Below, piece after piece: positions 13,885-22,121 of a DNA stretch of 25,895 bases. The notes below the pieces were generated by a model. That model saw only the letters and a list, made by a program, of their open reading frames with translations. It did not search any database and was not told the DNA's origin. The stretch is taken from positions 1-25,895 of the forward strand of contig CAKSSH010000021.1 of assembly GCA_934488695.1 (NCBI GenBank), read 5' to 3'. The stretch is from an uncultured Oscillospiraceae bacterium. GTDB taxonomy: Bacteria; Bacillota; Clostridia; Oscillospirales; Ruminococcaceae. Every line of letters starts with the position of its first letter. Positions within the stretch are counted from its first letter, which is position 1. The translations under genes were made by a program, and so were the position numbers.

Positions 13885-15081
13885 TTAAAACAACTGCATT
13901 TCTAAAAGCTGTGCATTTTTACCCGGCAAAATGTTGCATAAAACCCGACTACCATCAGCATTAAAAACCGGGTGATGACAGACAAAATACGGATTGCGCC
14001 CGGGCAAAATAGCACCGTTTTCATAATTACAGCGCGGCAAACGTTTTTCCAGCACTGGCTGACCGTCTTTCAAAAAGACAACGCGCCCCTGCCCTTCAAA
14101 GGTGCCGTCGGTCACGATAAGGCTCGGGTCGGCAGGAGATACCGACGGGTGCCCGCCGACCGGTTTGGCGTCGCTTATTTTATGAAAATTACGTCCGTCC
14201 CGAGAAATTCCGGCCAAATACATCGGCTCGCCTTTTTTTCCGAAATAGCCAAGCAAGCCGCCACGATTATCCCAAGACCAATGCACGCCGTTTTGTTCAA
14301 AATTTAAATCCAATGCATGCCTGACCTCGCTCAGGCCGTCCTTCGGCGAATAATTTGCCGTAAACAAACTGAGCAGGCGCGGCTCTCCGCGCCGGGTGTC
14401 CACGCAGTGATTGCCAAAATGGAAAAGCAGCTGCCGCCCGTCTCGGCTGAAGCGCACACAATATACCATCAGCGTAAGGCCGCCTTCAAACCGGGCGTCC
14501 ATCTCCAAAAACTCCTGACGCAACGGATGTTTTTCCAAAATGTCCTGCACCGACAAAAGCAGCTGCCTCTTGCCGGTGCTCGGCGATGCCAGAAACAATC
14601 CGTGCTGATCCCGATTTTGAAATAAAACAGGGCTTTGCTCGGGATGGTACCGGCCGTCGCCGTACCCCGCCGCATAATACATCCCGGAAAGGCCATACAA
14701 AAACGGCTCTCCATACGGCGGCGTTCCCTCACAATCCGCCTCTATATCGGTTTCATGTCCGCTTTCCAGCTCCCGCACCGTTACGCGCGGGTGCACCGGG
14801 TCCCCGTTCGACGACTGATAATAAACGGTTTTACCGTCCGGCCCCCAAGACTGCCAAAACCCGGTGTGGAAAAAAGCTGCGCTGACGCTCTGCTTTCCGA
14901 ATCGGTCCAGCACCTTGCCGTTGCGGTCCAGCACAAACACCTCACCGGTCTGCTGTGACAAATCACAACCGGCACAGAGGATCCGCCCGGAGCCGTCCGG
15001 CGCATAAGGATTTAAGGTATAATAACTGTGTATGATCCAACGATCCGGGACAGAAAAGGTTCGGATGTTTGCAATTTCCAT
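13885..15081 (-). CDS. Beta-propeller protein, oligogalacturonate-lyase-like (PL22?)
   Basis: A 398-residue cytoplasmic protein with repeated WD40/TolB-like blades. Visible are repeats of the type SWGPDGKTVYY, VRFSRDGRQLLFH, PSVSPADPSLIVTDG and PVFNADGSRVLCN. The fold, length and histidine-containing GGHPSVSP and CHHPVFN segments recall PL22 oligogalacturonate lyases, which split digalacturonate inside the cell. The match is by pattern only, and I cannot confirm the manganese ligands. AAAGGAGG upstream of ATG 15079-15081 overlaps the end of the acetyltransferase gene. The neighbouring unsaturated glycuronyl hydrolase supports a role in cutting uronate-containing oligosaccharides. Confidence 0.65.
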   Translation of the reverse strand: MEIANIRTFSVPDRWIIHSYYTLNPYAPDGSGRILCAGCDLSQQTGEVFVLDRNGKVLDRFGKQSVSAAFFHTGFWQSWGPDGKTVYYQSSNGDPVHPRVTVRELESGHETDIEADCEGTPPYGEPFLYGLSGMYYAAGYGDGRYHPEQSPVLFQNRDQHGLFLASPSTGKRQLLLSVQDILEKHPLRQEFLEMDARFEGGLTLMVYCVRFSRDGRQLLFHFGNHCVDTRRGEPRLLSLFTANYSPKDGLSEVRHALDLNFEQNGVHWSWDNRGGLLGYFGKKGEPMYLAGISRDGRNFHKISDAKPVGGHPSVSPADPSLIVTDGTFEGQGRVVFLKDGQPVLEKRLPRCNYENGAILPGRNPYFVCHHPVFNADGSRVLCNILPGKNAQLLEMQLF

Positions 15082-15087
15082 ACCGAT

Positions 15088-15633
15088 CTATACCTCCTTT
15101 GACAAACAGCGTGCCGGCACACCGGCCCAAACACTGCCGGGCAGTGCGTTTTTATTCATCACTGCATTGGCGCCGATCTGCACACCGTCGCCGAGAGTAA
15201 CATCGCCGATTACAGCGCAGCCGGAAAACAACGTGCAGTCCTTGCCGATGTTCGGCTGAAGCCCGCGCTTGTAATCTCCGTTTCGACGACTTCCTACCGT
15301 TACATGCTGAAAAATTCGGCAGTTTTCACCGATTTTTACCGCCTGCCCAAGCACAATACCGGTCGGATGCGGCAAAACAAGACCGCGGCCGATCTGCGTC
15401 CGACTGCCGACAAAAATCTGAAAGCGCCGGCAAAGCACGTCGGAATGTCGACCGGCCCGCCATCGATGCCAAAAACCGCTTCGGCTCACGTGATATTGAA
15501 ATGCACGAATCCGATAAACCGCAGCAAGGGACGGCTCCCGATACATCCGACGTGCTTTTTGCCAAAGCGATAGCCGCCGATTGCCGAAAACCTCGTGCCG
15601 AATCAAAGCCTTATACGCCTCTCGTGTCTGCAT
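15088..15633 (-). CDS. CysE-like hexapeptide-repeat acetyltransferase
   Basis: A 181-residue left-handed beta-helix acyltransferase with the order of motifs found in serine acetyltransferases (LPHPTGIVLGQAVKIGENCRIFQHVTVGS, then hexapeptide repeats to GANAVMNKNALPGSVWAGVPAR). The N-terminal helical region is short, and the place in a sugar operon with no cysteine genes argues for a sugar or glycan substrate over serine. Acceptor unknown. AAGGAGGC precedes the ATG and overlaps the stop of the hydrolase gene. Confidence 0.78.
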   Translation of the reverse strand: MQTREAYKALIRHEVFGNRRLSLWQKARRMYREPSLAAVYRIRAFQYHVSRSGFWHRWRAGRHSDVLCRRFQIFVGSRTQIGRGLVLPHPTGIVLGQAVKIGENCRIFQHVTVGSRRNGDYKRGLQPNIGKDCTLFSGCAVIGDVTLGDGVQIGANAVMNKNALPGSVWAGVPARCLSKEV

Positions 15634-15647
15634 AAAAACACGCCTCC

Positions 15648-16703
15648 TTACAAGTCCTCAAGTCCGCAAAGCTGCGCTGCCGCAAGCGCCATCAACACCG
15701 GGCCGGCTCCGTGCGGCTCATCCGGAAACGGACGCTTGCTCAAATAGTAAAAGACCGAGCCGTCTCCCGGGCACAAGCAGCCGGGACAGGAGTGGTGAAT
15801 CGACCCGTCCTCCCCCACTGCGTAATCCACAAGAGACCGTACCCCCTGCCGCAGCACTGCAAGGTAAGGCTCACGCGGCAAAACACCGGTGTGAATCCCA
15901 CGACCGATCGCGTACAAAATAAGGCCGCTGCCGGAGGTTTCCCGATAAGAATCAAGCTCTCCGAGATGATCCAGCACAAGCTCCTGACGCCACAAGCCAT
16001 CCGAAGTGCGACAAGCGCACAACGCCTCAACATGAGCGCGAAATTGCCGAATACAGTTTTCCTTTTGCGGATGATCATCCGGCAGGTCTGCACACAGCTC
16101 CGCCAGCGGGAACAAGCCCCATCCGTTTCCTCTGCTCCAATGATCCTCGGACAACTGTCCCGCGCCGCAAAATCCACGGCTCTGGTGCAAAAGCCCGCAG
16201 GAGGGATCCAAAAACACCTTGTACATGGCAAGCGTCTGAAAAACCGCCTCGTCCAAATACTGCCGATTTTGCAAAACAAGCCCGCTGTACAGTAAAAACG
16301 GGGTGGCGGCCGAAGCAACGTCGATCCAAACCTTGTTCTCCCCGCCCTCATAAGGCATGGACACGAACCCATCCGGACTGCGGCGTGCATGCATCAGTTC
16401 CTCTGCATATGTCTGCAGACGCTCACGATATTCCGCGCCCGTTAAAAGTCCCTTATAAACCGAGCGCGCTGTGGCAATTCCGCCGATACGATAGCTCGGA
16501 AAATTATAGTCGGGATGGTCTATGTTATCCGGGAAGCGGCTTAAAACATCGTGGTGCAGCTTTTTCAGAGACTCATCCTGCGGATTCTGCTCACAAAAAA
16601 GCGTCAGCCCGTAACAGGCGATGATTCCGTAATAATGCTTGACCTCGGGATAAATCTCGCGGTAATGCTCAAAAATGCCACGCGCTGTTTTCTTCAAATC
16701 CAT
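15648..16703 (-). CDS. GH88/GH105 unsaturated glycuronyl hydrolase
   Basis: A 351-residue alpha/alpha-barrel enzyme that removes the 4,5-unsaturated uronic acid left on oligosaccharides by polysaccharide lyases. Family marks include the aspartate in KVWIDVASAATPFL, the HWSRGNGWGLFPLAEL segment and DSYRETSGSGLILYAIGRG. It has no signal peptide, so it acts in the cytoplasm on imported di- or oligosaccharides. GH105 members act on rhamnogalacturonan fragments and GH88 on glycosaminoglycan fragments; GH105 fits slightly better, but the choice is uncertain. The ribosome site is weak (GGGG), about 11 nt upstream and overlapping the stop of the preceding dehydrogenase gene, so translation may be coupled. 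Confidence 0.88.
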   Translation of the reverse strand: MDLKKTARGIFEHYREIYPEVKHYYGIIACYGLTLFCEQNPQDESLKKLHHDVLSRFPDNIDHPDYNFPSYRIGGIATARSVYKGLLTGAEYRERLQTYAEELMHARRSPDGFVSMPYEGGENKVWIDVASAATPFLLYSGLVLQNRQYLDEAVFQTLAMYKVFLDPSCGLLHQSRGFCGAGQLSEDHWSRGNGWGLFPLAELCADLPDDHPQKENCIRQFRAHVEALCACRTSDGLWRQELVLDHLGELDSYRETSGSGLILYAIGRGIHTGVLPREPYLAVLRQGVRSLVDYAVGEDGSIHHSCPGCLCPGDGSVFYYLSKRPFPDEPHGAGPVLMALAAAQLCGLEDL

Positions 16704-16710
16704 GATATAC

Positions 16711-17418
16711 TTACCCCATCAAAAAGCTTTCAAAATTCAGCTCGCTGATCGCCACCCGGCGGTCCTGCGTCAGCACAAACAAGATGGCTCCCGCAATATC
16801 ATCCGGCTGCATCAGCTTCTGACGGTCCACCGGCCGGTTGCCCCAGAAGGGCGTATCGGTACCGCCCGGATTGAGCGTTGTTACTCGAATGTTCAACTTT
16901 TTGTACTGAATCGCCATACCGGCCGACAGCATATTGACCGCAGCCTTGGCCGTGCAATACACCGGCGCGTTGCCATTTGCACGCTTTGCAGCCATCGAAC
17001 CGATGTTGATGATCTGACCGCCGACCTGTGCATCCACCGCATTGGCAAAATGCTTAGAAAAGAGGAAGGTCCCTTGCACATTGACGTCCATCACCGTTTC
17101 AAAGTCGGCAAGCTTCATTTCCGAAATTTCCGCCGGAATGCTCAGCCCCGCCAGGTTCAGCAGCGCATACGGTGCGCCCAGCTGCTGTGCGGTTTCCTCC
17201 ACCGCCGTCCGCACCTGCTCCTCGTCACAGACGTCCACCGTGCGAGAAATACAGGTGGTTTTTTGAGAGATCTTTTCCGAAAGAGCACAAAGCGCCTCGG
17301 AGTCATTGGAGAAAAGCGCCAAACGCGCCCCCGTCTCGGCCAGAGCTTCGGAAACGACGCGTCCCATGCCGCCGCTGGCCCCGGTAATGATAATCACCTT
17401 GTCTTTGAGCTGTGTCAT
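16711..17418 (-). CDS. Short-chain dehydrogenase/reductase
   Basis: A classical SDR of 235 residues with the cofactor motif TGASGGMGR, NLAG, and the catalytic Ser (NIGSMAAK) and Tyr-x-x-x-Lys (YCTAK). The C-terminal NFESFLMG is unusual in not following the typical DGG pattern. AGGAGG precedes the ATG. The substrate is unknown; its place between the RraA-family gene and the glycuronyl hydrolase suggests a sugar or keto acid of the same pathway. It is distinct from the KduD-like SDR at the operon's end. Confidence 0.88.
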   Translation of the reverse strand: MTQLKDKVIIITGASGGMGRVVSEALAETGARLALFSNDSEALCALSEKISQKTTCISRTVDVCDEEQVRTAVEETAQQLGAPYALLNLAGLSIPAEISEMKLADFETVMDVNVQGTFLFSKHFANAVDAQVGGQIINIGSMAAKRANGNAPVYCTAKAAVNMLSAGMAIQYKKLNIRVTTLNPGGTDTPFWGNRPVDRQKLMQPDDIAGAILFVLTQDRRVAISELNFESFLMG

Positions 17419-17448
17419 AATAATAATCCTCCTATATTAAAGTTTACC

Positions 17449-18123
17449 TTAAAAATACCCGCCGGCAGCAACAATTTCAGACGGCGAAACGCCGCTATCC
17501 ACCTGCCGTTTAATTTCGGCCTCTTCCTCCCCGATGTGTTCTGCGCGCACCAGAACATCATAAGCCAACTCCCGCGCAATGACCACCACGCCGTCTATAT
17601 CTCCGAAGATAACGTCGCCGGGGCGGATCGTGATCTGCCCCACCGTGACCGGAACCTGATAATCGGTCATCCGGAAACGGCCGAGCATTCCGTTGGAAGA
17701 ACGGTATCTGCAAAAAACCGGGAAATTTTGAGAAAGCACCCGATCGGTGTCCCGAACGCCGCCGTCAACCACGGCGCCGCGGCAACCGCGCAGCGCTGCG
17801 GCACGCGTCATAATTTCGCCCCATTGTGCCGACTCATCGTCGCCGTTCGTTTCCCAAACAGCCACGCTGTTTTCGCCAAGCGCCTCCAGCATATCAGCGC
17901 GTTTTTCCATTTCGCCCTCCGGCGTTTTATCCTTTTTTCCACAGATGGTAAACGCAATGCCGCACACCTTCATGCAATCCTTCAGCGGCATAATATTGTG
18001 CGGCAGCGTGCAATTGATAATACCCATCTCTCGCAGCACATCATTAACAGCGGCTGTGTACAGCGCTTCATAGCGCTCGCATAGCTCCCGCACCGGAATT
18101 GGAAAATCATTTTGCTTTTTCAT
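17449..18123 (-). CDS. RraA/HMG-aldolase family protein
   Basis: A 224-residue member of the RraA-like family, whose enzymes are metal-dependent aldolases or decarboxylases of keto acids (4-hydroxy-4-methyl-2-oxoglutarate aldolase and relatives). Visible are the metal and substrate signature VVDGGVRDTD, the SSNGMLGRF segment and GDVIFGDIDGVVVI. RraA in enteric bacteria inhibits RNase E, but here the catabolic context favours an enzyme, perhaps splitting a keto-deoxy sugar acid; this is inference. AAAGGAAG precedes the ATG. It is the first gene of the operon and faces the AraC regulator. Confidence 0.85.
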   Translation of the reverse strand: MKKQNDFPIPVRELCERYEALYTAAVNDVLREMGIINCTLPHNIMPLKDCMKVCGIAFTICGKKDKTPEGEMEKRADMLEALGENSVAVWETNGDDESAQWGEIMTRAAALRGCRGAVVDGGVRDTDRVLSQNFPVFCRYRSSNGMLGRFRMTDYQVPVTVGQITIRPGDVIFGDIDGVVVIARELAYDVLVRAEHIGEEEAEIKRQVDSGVSPSEIVAAGGYF

Positions 18124-18138
18124 ATGTACTTCCTTTCT

Positions 18139-18154
18139 TTATACAGTCGTATAA
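18139..18154. promoter_or_regulatory. Palindrome between rraA-like gene and araC regulator
   Basis: A perfect inverted repeat, TTATAC-AGTC-GTATAA, 16 bp, in the 90-bp divergent region. No good -35/-10 pair is seen for the leftward operon, which fits activator dependence. It may be a binding site of the AraC protein or the weak -10 region itself. Confidence 0.5.
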
Positions 18155-18162
18155 CTCGACCA

Positions 18163-18191
18163 TTGCTTTTTTCGGCGAATTGTGCTATTAT
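18163..18191 (+). promoter_or_regulatory. Promoter of the araC-type regulator
   Basis: TTGCTT (18163-18168), a 17-nt spacer and TATTAT (18186-18191), 22 bp before the regulator's start codon. Confidence 0.65.
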
Positions 18192-18213
18192 GATAGAAAA
18201 AGGAGATGATTCC

Positions 18214-19023
18214 ATGACCCCCTCTCGGGAAATCGATTTTAAGGTCGGATTACCTCTTTTTGCCGTTGAGCGTCCGGCCGACCCCGGCTGGCAGCTTTTG
18301 CGCCGTCAAAACACCGGTTTTTGCATTTTGGCTTACGCAAAAAGCGGCACGGCTCTGTACCATTTTCAAAACGGCGTGCAGACGGTCGGCAAAGGAACGG
18401 TCCTCCTGATTCCGACGGGAGAAACCTACAGTGCCTGCAGCGATGCAAACGATCCCTGGTCTTTTTACTCGGTGGGGTTTCCCTTGTCGCCGGCAGACGA
18501 AGCTTCCGGCGAGCTGCTGGCCCGTTTGCCCCGCTCGTTTCGTTACAGCGACAGCCTGCGCATGGCCGAGAATTTCGCGGAGCTATGCCGTGTCTGGCAA
18601 ATGAAAAATACCGGATACCGGCTCAAATGCCGCAGTCTGATTTTGGACATTCTGCACACCCTGCTGTATGATGCCGAGCGGCTGCGCAACTACAGCGCAC
18701 ATTATCAGCGCCTTGTCGAAATCATTTCCCTGCTGCAGGAACAATATACCGAACGTTTTTCGGCCGAACAGCTCAGTGCCTTGGCCGGGCTTTCGCCTTC
18801 CCATTTCCGCGCTCTCTTTAAAAATCTGACCGGCCTGAGCTGCGTTCAGTTCCAAAACCGTCTGAAAATCGACCGCGCTAAGGACCTGCTGCTCAGCGGC
18901 AGCTGCCGTGTTTCGGAGGCGGCAGACGCCGTCGGCTTTACGGATATCAACTATTTTTCCAGAATCTTTAAACAGATGACCGGCAAAAACCCTTCCGACT
19001 GGCTTCGAGAACATCATACTTGA
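18214..19023 (+). CDS. AraC-family regulator of the sugar-acid operon
   Basis: A 269-residue regulator with an N-terminal cupin-like sensing domain (about 15-150) and a C-terminal pair of helix-turn-helix motifs (FSAEQLSALAGLSPSHFRALFKNLTG and VSEAADAVGFTDINYFSRIFKQMTGKNPSDWL). AraC proteins of this build usually activate carbohydrate operons on binding the sugar. It is divergent from the eight-gene operon, the classical arrangement for a dedicated activator. ATG 18214 is chosen because AAAGGAGA lies before it; earlier in-frame starts fall inside the promoter. Confidence 0.9.
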   Translation: MTPSREIDFKVGLPLFAVERPADPGWQLLRRQNTGFCILAYAKSGTALYHFQNGVQTVGKGTVLLIPTGETYSACSDANDPWSFYSVGFPLSPADEASGELLARLPRSFRYSDSLRMAENFAELCRVWQMKNTGYRLKCRSLILDILHTLLYDAERLRNYSAHYQRLVEIISLLQEQYTERFSAEQLSALAGLSPSHFRALFKNLTGLSCVQFQNRLKIDRAKDLLLSGSCRVSEAADAVGFTDINYFSRIFKQMTGKNPSDWLREHHT

Positions 19024-19078
19024 TTTTTGCCGCATTTTCCATAGACGTTTTGTCCTTTCCGCACAATTTGACGACAAA

Positions 19079-19121
19079 AAAGAAATTCTCCCGCAGTGAC
19101 AGTACTGTCGCCGCGGGAGAA
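19079..19121 (-). terminator. Intrinsic terminator of the dehydrogenase operon
   Basis: TTCTCCCGC/GCGGGAGAA (9 bp) encloses a second stem GTGACAG/CTGTCGC. On the minus strand it is followed by TTTCTTTTTTGTC. It lies 42 bp past the last gene of the leftward operon; the araC gene converges on it. Confidence 0.85.
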
Positions 19122-19162
19122 CCGCTTTCGGCCGCCGCGGCTTTAAACCACGCAGTCATTTT

Positions 19163-20284
19163 TTATCGATAGGAGCTTTGTTTGGCACCGGAATAATCAA
19201 CATTTCCGAGGTACCGCACACTGTCCATTCCCAAATAGTCGCACAAATCGCGCATTTCCGACACGGTATGGATATGAACATCGATCCCGTTTTTCATCCG
19301 GTCGGCATATGCTTCGATTTCCTTTTCGCCGTGCGTGTAAATCCGCGGTTGTCCTTCGGCCCGCGGAGCAGAACGCAGCTCCTGCAAAAAAGCAGAAAAT
19401 CGCTTTTTCATCCCATCCGCGTCCCCAAACACCGCCGGATCAATTACCATGAATCCGTGACAGGTCCCGCCCTTGCCGTCGGTATGGGTGTGGTTGGAGG
19501 TCAAGCCGCCGGAGAAAATAGAGCAGAATATTTCGCAGAGCATCCCGTAACCATACCCCTTGTGTCCGCCGGACTGCTCACAAATACCGCCCAACGGCAG
19601 AATCCCGCCGCCTTTCTTTGAAACGATATTGGAAAGCACCCGCGCAGCGTCGGTACAGCCGCAGCCGTTTTCATCCAGCGCCCAGCCCTCCGGCAGCGGC
19701 TGGTCTTTTTTGTTGTAAATTTCAAGCTTGCCGCGAGTCACCACCGTGGTCGATGCATCGAAAAAGAACGGGTACGGGTCTGCCGGCATGCTGACAGCAA
19801 TGGGATTGGAGCCCAGCATGGCAAGCCGCGCATAGGTCGGCACCATAATTGCTTCCGAATTCGTCATTGCAAAGCCGATAAGACCTTGATCGCAAGCCAT
19901 TTTAGCGTAATAACCGGCAATGCCAAAATGATTGGAGTTCCGAACGCTGACAACAGCCATCCCGCTTTTCTTTGCTTTTTGAATAGCAAGCTCCATCGCA
20001 CGAATCGAGGACAGCTGTCCCATGCCGTCATGTGCGTCCAACACCGCCGAAACCGGTGTTTCAAACACGGTTTCGCACTGCGCCGAAACCTGAATCAGAC
20101 CCTTTTCAATCCCTTTATGATAGCGCACCAGGCGCTGCATTCCGTGAGACTCGATTCCGTACAGGTCCGACAGCAGCAAAACATCGGTTATCTTTTCAGC
20201 CTCTTCTTTTGTGAAGCCGAATTTTTCAAAGGCGTCGCAGCAAAAGGTATGCAATTGCTCATAGGTATAGCGAATACTGTTCAT
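19163..20284 (-). CDS. Malate/L-lactate dehydrogenase family (Ldh_2) oxidoreductase
   Basis: An NAD(P)-dependent 2-hydroxy/keto acid oxidoreductase of 373 residues, of the Ldh_2 family that includes ureidoglycolate dehydrogenase AllD, YiaK and archaeal malate dehydrogenase. Recognisable parts are ESHGMQRLVRY, the VSVRNSNHFGIAGYYAKMA segment with its conserved histidine, and GGHKGYGYGMLCEIFC. The start at ATG 20282-20284 follows GGGAGGAC. The substrate is not fixed by sequence; the neighbouring D-2-hydroxyacid dehydrogenase and the uronate operon suggest a 2-keto sugar acid. Confidence 0.9.
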   Translation of the reverse strand: MNSIRYTYEQLHTFCCDAFEKFGFTKEEAEKITDVLLLSDLYGIESHGMQRLVRYHKGIEKGLIQVSAQCETVFETPVSAVLDAHDGMGQLSSIRAMELAIQKAKKSGMAVVSVRNSNHFGIAGYYAKMACDQGLIGFAMTNSEAIMVPTYARLAMLGSNPIAVSMPADPYPFFFDASTTVVTRGKLEIYNKKDQPLPEGWALDENGCGCTDAARVLSNIVSKKGGGILPLGGICEQSGGHKGYGYGMLCEIFCSIFSGGLTSNHTHTDGKGGTCHGFMVIDPAVFGDADGMKKRFSAFLQELRSAPRAEGQPRIYTHGEKEIEAYADRMKNGIDVHIHTVSEMRDLCDYLGMDSVRYLGNVDYSGAKQSSYR

Positions 20285-20313
20285 AAAAACAGTCCTCCCG
20301 ACGGGCATACACC

Positions 20314-21075
20314 CTATCCGTTATTCTGTTCCTCCGGCGCATTTTCTACAATGGGCGCCGCCTGCGGCGGAGTGGCCGGCTGCTGTGCCTGCGGCGGAGT
20401 GACCGGCTGTTGTGCCTGCGGCGGATAAGGTGTTCCGAATGGCGAGGTTCCGTAAGGCGCAGCGCCCGGATAGGCACAAGCGATCGGCTCCGGCTGTTTG
20501 CACGCAGCAATCAGCAGAAAAAGGCCGCTTAAGGGGAACAGTATGCTGAGCACCTCAAAAGCGACCGCATCGCGCGGCGCAAGAAAACTGAAAATCTGAT
20601 ACATGGCGATATACTCAAAAACCGACAGTACAATACCCAGCACAAGCATGGCAACAATTGTCAGAAGCAGCGCAAGGGAAAAAAGGACAATAACGCCGAT
20701 ATACTCTTCGCGGTCTAAATCCGTCACGTAAAACCACCCGGAAAGAACCAGACCAACCGTTCCGGCAATTATCAGCACGCAAAGTGCCAAAATGGCAATG
20801 GACAATCCCAAAATCTTTCCTTTATATTTTTTAGGCATCCCGCGCAGCGCACAGATATGCTCTGCAATATCGCCCATCTTATACATTCCGACAATCGGAA
20901 CAAAGCCCATCCAGCCGCCGCGCAGCCCAAACCGACCACACAGTTTCAGGATAGCTATACCGAATATCACGTAAAGCGCCAGCCCCACCATTGAGGTCAA
21001 GCTGCTGAGCACTCCGAAAATTCCTGCCACCGAGGAAAAATCACCAATGCGAAAAGAGAAAGGCAAGCTAGACAT
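20314..21075 (-). CDS. Membrane protein with Pro/Gln-rich repeat tail
   Basis: A 253-residue protein with several hydrophobic helices (about 13-45, 90-115, 125-155 and 170-190) and a soluble C-terminal tail rich in Pro, Gln and Ala. The segment GGWMGFVPIVGMYKMGDIAEH resembles the DUF5684 pattern also seen in the small protein at 4979-5278. The tail holds nine-residue repeats (PPQAQQPVT, PPQAQQPAT, then a partial one). Function unknown. It is enclosed by two dehydrogenase genes with gaps of 11 and 29 nt, so it is co-transcribed, which is an odd partner for soluble enzymes. Confidence 0.75.
   Translation of the reverse strand: MSSLPFSFRIGDFSSVAGIFGVLSSLTSMVGLALYVIFGIAILKLCGRFGLRGGWMGFVPIVGMYKMGDIAEHICALRGMPKKYKGKILGLSIAILALCVLIIAGTVGLVLSGWFYVTDLDREEYIGVIVLFSLALLLTIVAMLVLGIVLSVFEYIAMYQIFSFLAPRDAVAFEVLSILFPLSGLFLLIAACKQPEPIACAYPGAAPYGTSPFGTPYPPQAQQPVTPPQAQQPATPPQAAPIVENAPEEQNNG
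20363..20424. repeat. 27-bp tandem repeat within the membrane protein gene
   Basis: Units beginning at 20363, 20390 and 20417 (partial) differ at a few bases. They encode the nine-residue Pro/Gln repeats of the C-terminal tail. Copy number could vary between strains. Confidence 0.85.
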
Positions 21076-21086
21076 AAAAATCCCCC

Positions 21087-22043
21087 TTATTGAACAATAT
21101 TCTTCGGCTCGCCGGCAATAAATCCGGCGAGATTAGATACGGCAATTTGAAGCAGCCGCCGGCGCGTTTCCAGCGGAGCCCATGCAATGTGCGGGGTAAT
21201 GACACAATTCGGTGCGGTGTACAGCGGGCAGTCCGACTGCATAGGCTCATGACAAAGCACATCCACTGCCGCCGCGGCAATGACGCCCTCTTCCAGCGCC
21301 TGCGCAAGATCCCGCTCCACCACAACCGGCCCGCGCGCCGAGTTTATCAGCACGGCGCTTTTTTTCATCATTCGCAGCTGCTCCATGCCGATCATTCCCT
21401 GCGTTGCCGCCGTCAGCGGGCAATGCAGTGTAACAAAATCGGCGTTTTGCAAAAGCGTGTTTAAATCCGAAAATTTTAAGGTTGCGCTTTCAAACTGCGG
21501 ATAAAGGGTTCTGGAATACACAAGAACATTCATCTCAAAAGCCTTAGCAATGCGGGCAACCGCCTTTCCGATAGCACCGAAGCCGACAATTCCGAGCGTT
21601 TTCCCGGCAAGCTCGCACAGCGGTGCGACCCGATAGGAAAAGGTCTCGGATGTGATCCAGTCTCCGGCATGCACACTGCGATTATGCACATCAATGCGAT
21701 TGCAAAACTGCAAAATACAGGCAAACACGTATTGCGCCACCGAATCGGTTGAATAGGCCGGAATATTGGCTACCGCAATTCCGCGTGCGGCAGCAGCTTC
21801 AAGGTCTACCACATTGTACCCGGTCGCCATCACCTGAATAAGCTTCAGGTTGGGACATTTTTCCAGAATATCCCGGGTGAGCACCACCTTGTTGACAAGA
21901 ACAATTTCACTGTCCCCAATACGGTCAACAATATCCTCCCGCGCCGTATTATCATATACTTCAAGCTCTCCGAACTGCCGAAAATCCTCATAATTCAAAT
22001 CATCGGCAGCCAGCGCGCGTCCGTCCAAAACTACAATTTTCAT
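21087..22043 (-). CDS. D-2-hydroxyacid dehydrogenase (glycerate dehydrogenase-like)
   Basis: A 318-residue NAD-dependent dehydrogenase that reduces 2-keto acids such as hydroxypyruvate, or oxidises D-2-hydroxyacids. Present are the NAD motif GFGAIG (154-159), the substrate arginine in NSARGPVV and the catalytic histidine in ITPHIAWAP. It is the first gene of a three-gene operon with the repeat-tailed membrane protein and the Ldh_2 enzyme. GGAGGG precedes the ATG. The physiological substrate is unproven. Confidence 0.92.
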   Translation of the reverse strand: MKIVVLDGRALAADDLNYEDFRQFGELEVYDNTAREDIVDRIGDSEIVLVNKVVLTRDILEKCPNLKLIQVMATGYNVVDLEAAAARGIAVANIPAYSTDSVAQYVFACILQFCNRIDVHNRSVHAGDWITSETFSYRVAPLCELAGKTLGIVGFGAIGKAVARIAKAFEMNVLVYSRTLYPQFESATLKFSDLNTLLQNADFVTLHCPLTAATQGMIGMEQLRMMKKSAVLINSARGPVVVERDLAQALEEGVIAAAAVDVLCHEPMQSDCPLYTAPNCVITPHIAWAPLETRRRLLQIAVSNLAGFIAGEPKNIVQ

Positions 22044-22078
22044 AAAGGTCCCTCCGTATCCTGACGGATATTGATTTT

Positions 22079-22107
22079 ATTGTACCATCCTTTTCTCGAA
22101 AAGTCAA
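22079..22107 (-). promoter_or_regulatory. Promoter of the hydroxyacid dehydrogenase operon
   Basis: On the minus strand: TTGACT (22102-22107), a 17-nt spacer and TACAAT (22079-22084), 35 bp upstream of the start codon. Confidence 0.8.
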
Positions 22108-22121
22108 TTTCCGACAACACA

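Noticed and set aside
16675..18084. Long plus-strand open frame of about 469 codons antisense to the SDR and RraA-family genes
   Set aside because: No ribosome site, no recognisable domain, rich in His/Arg as expected of an antisense frame in GC-rich DNA; the minus-strand genes are unmistakable.
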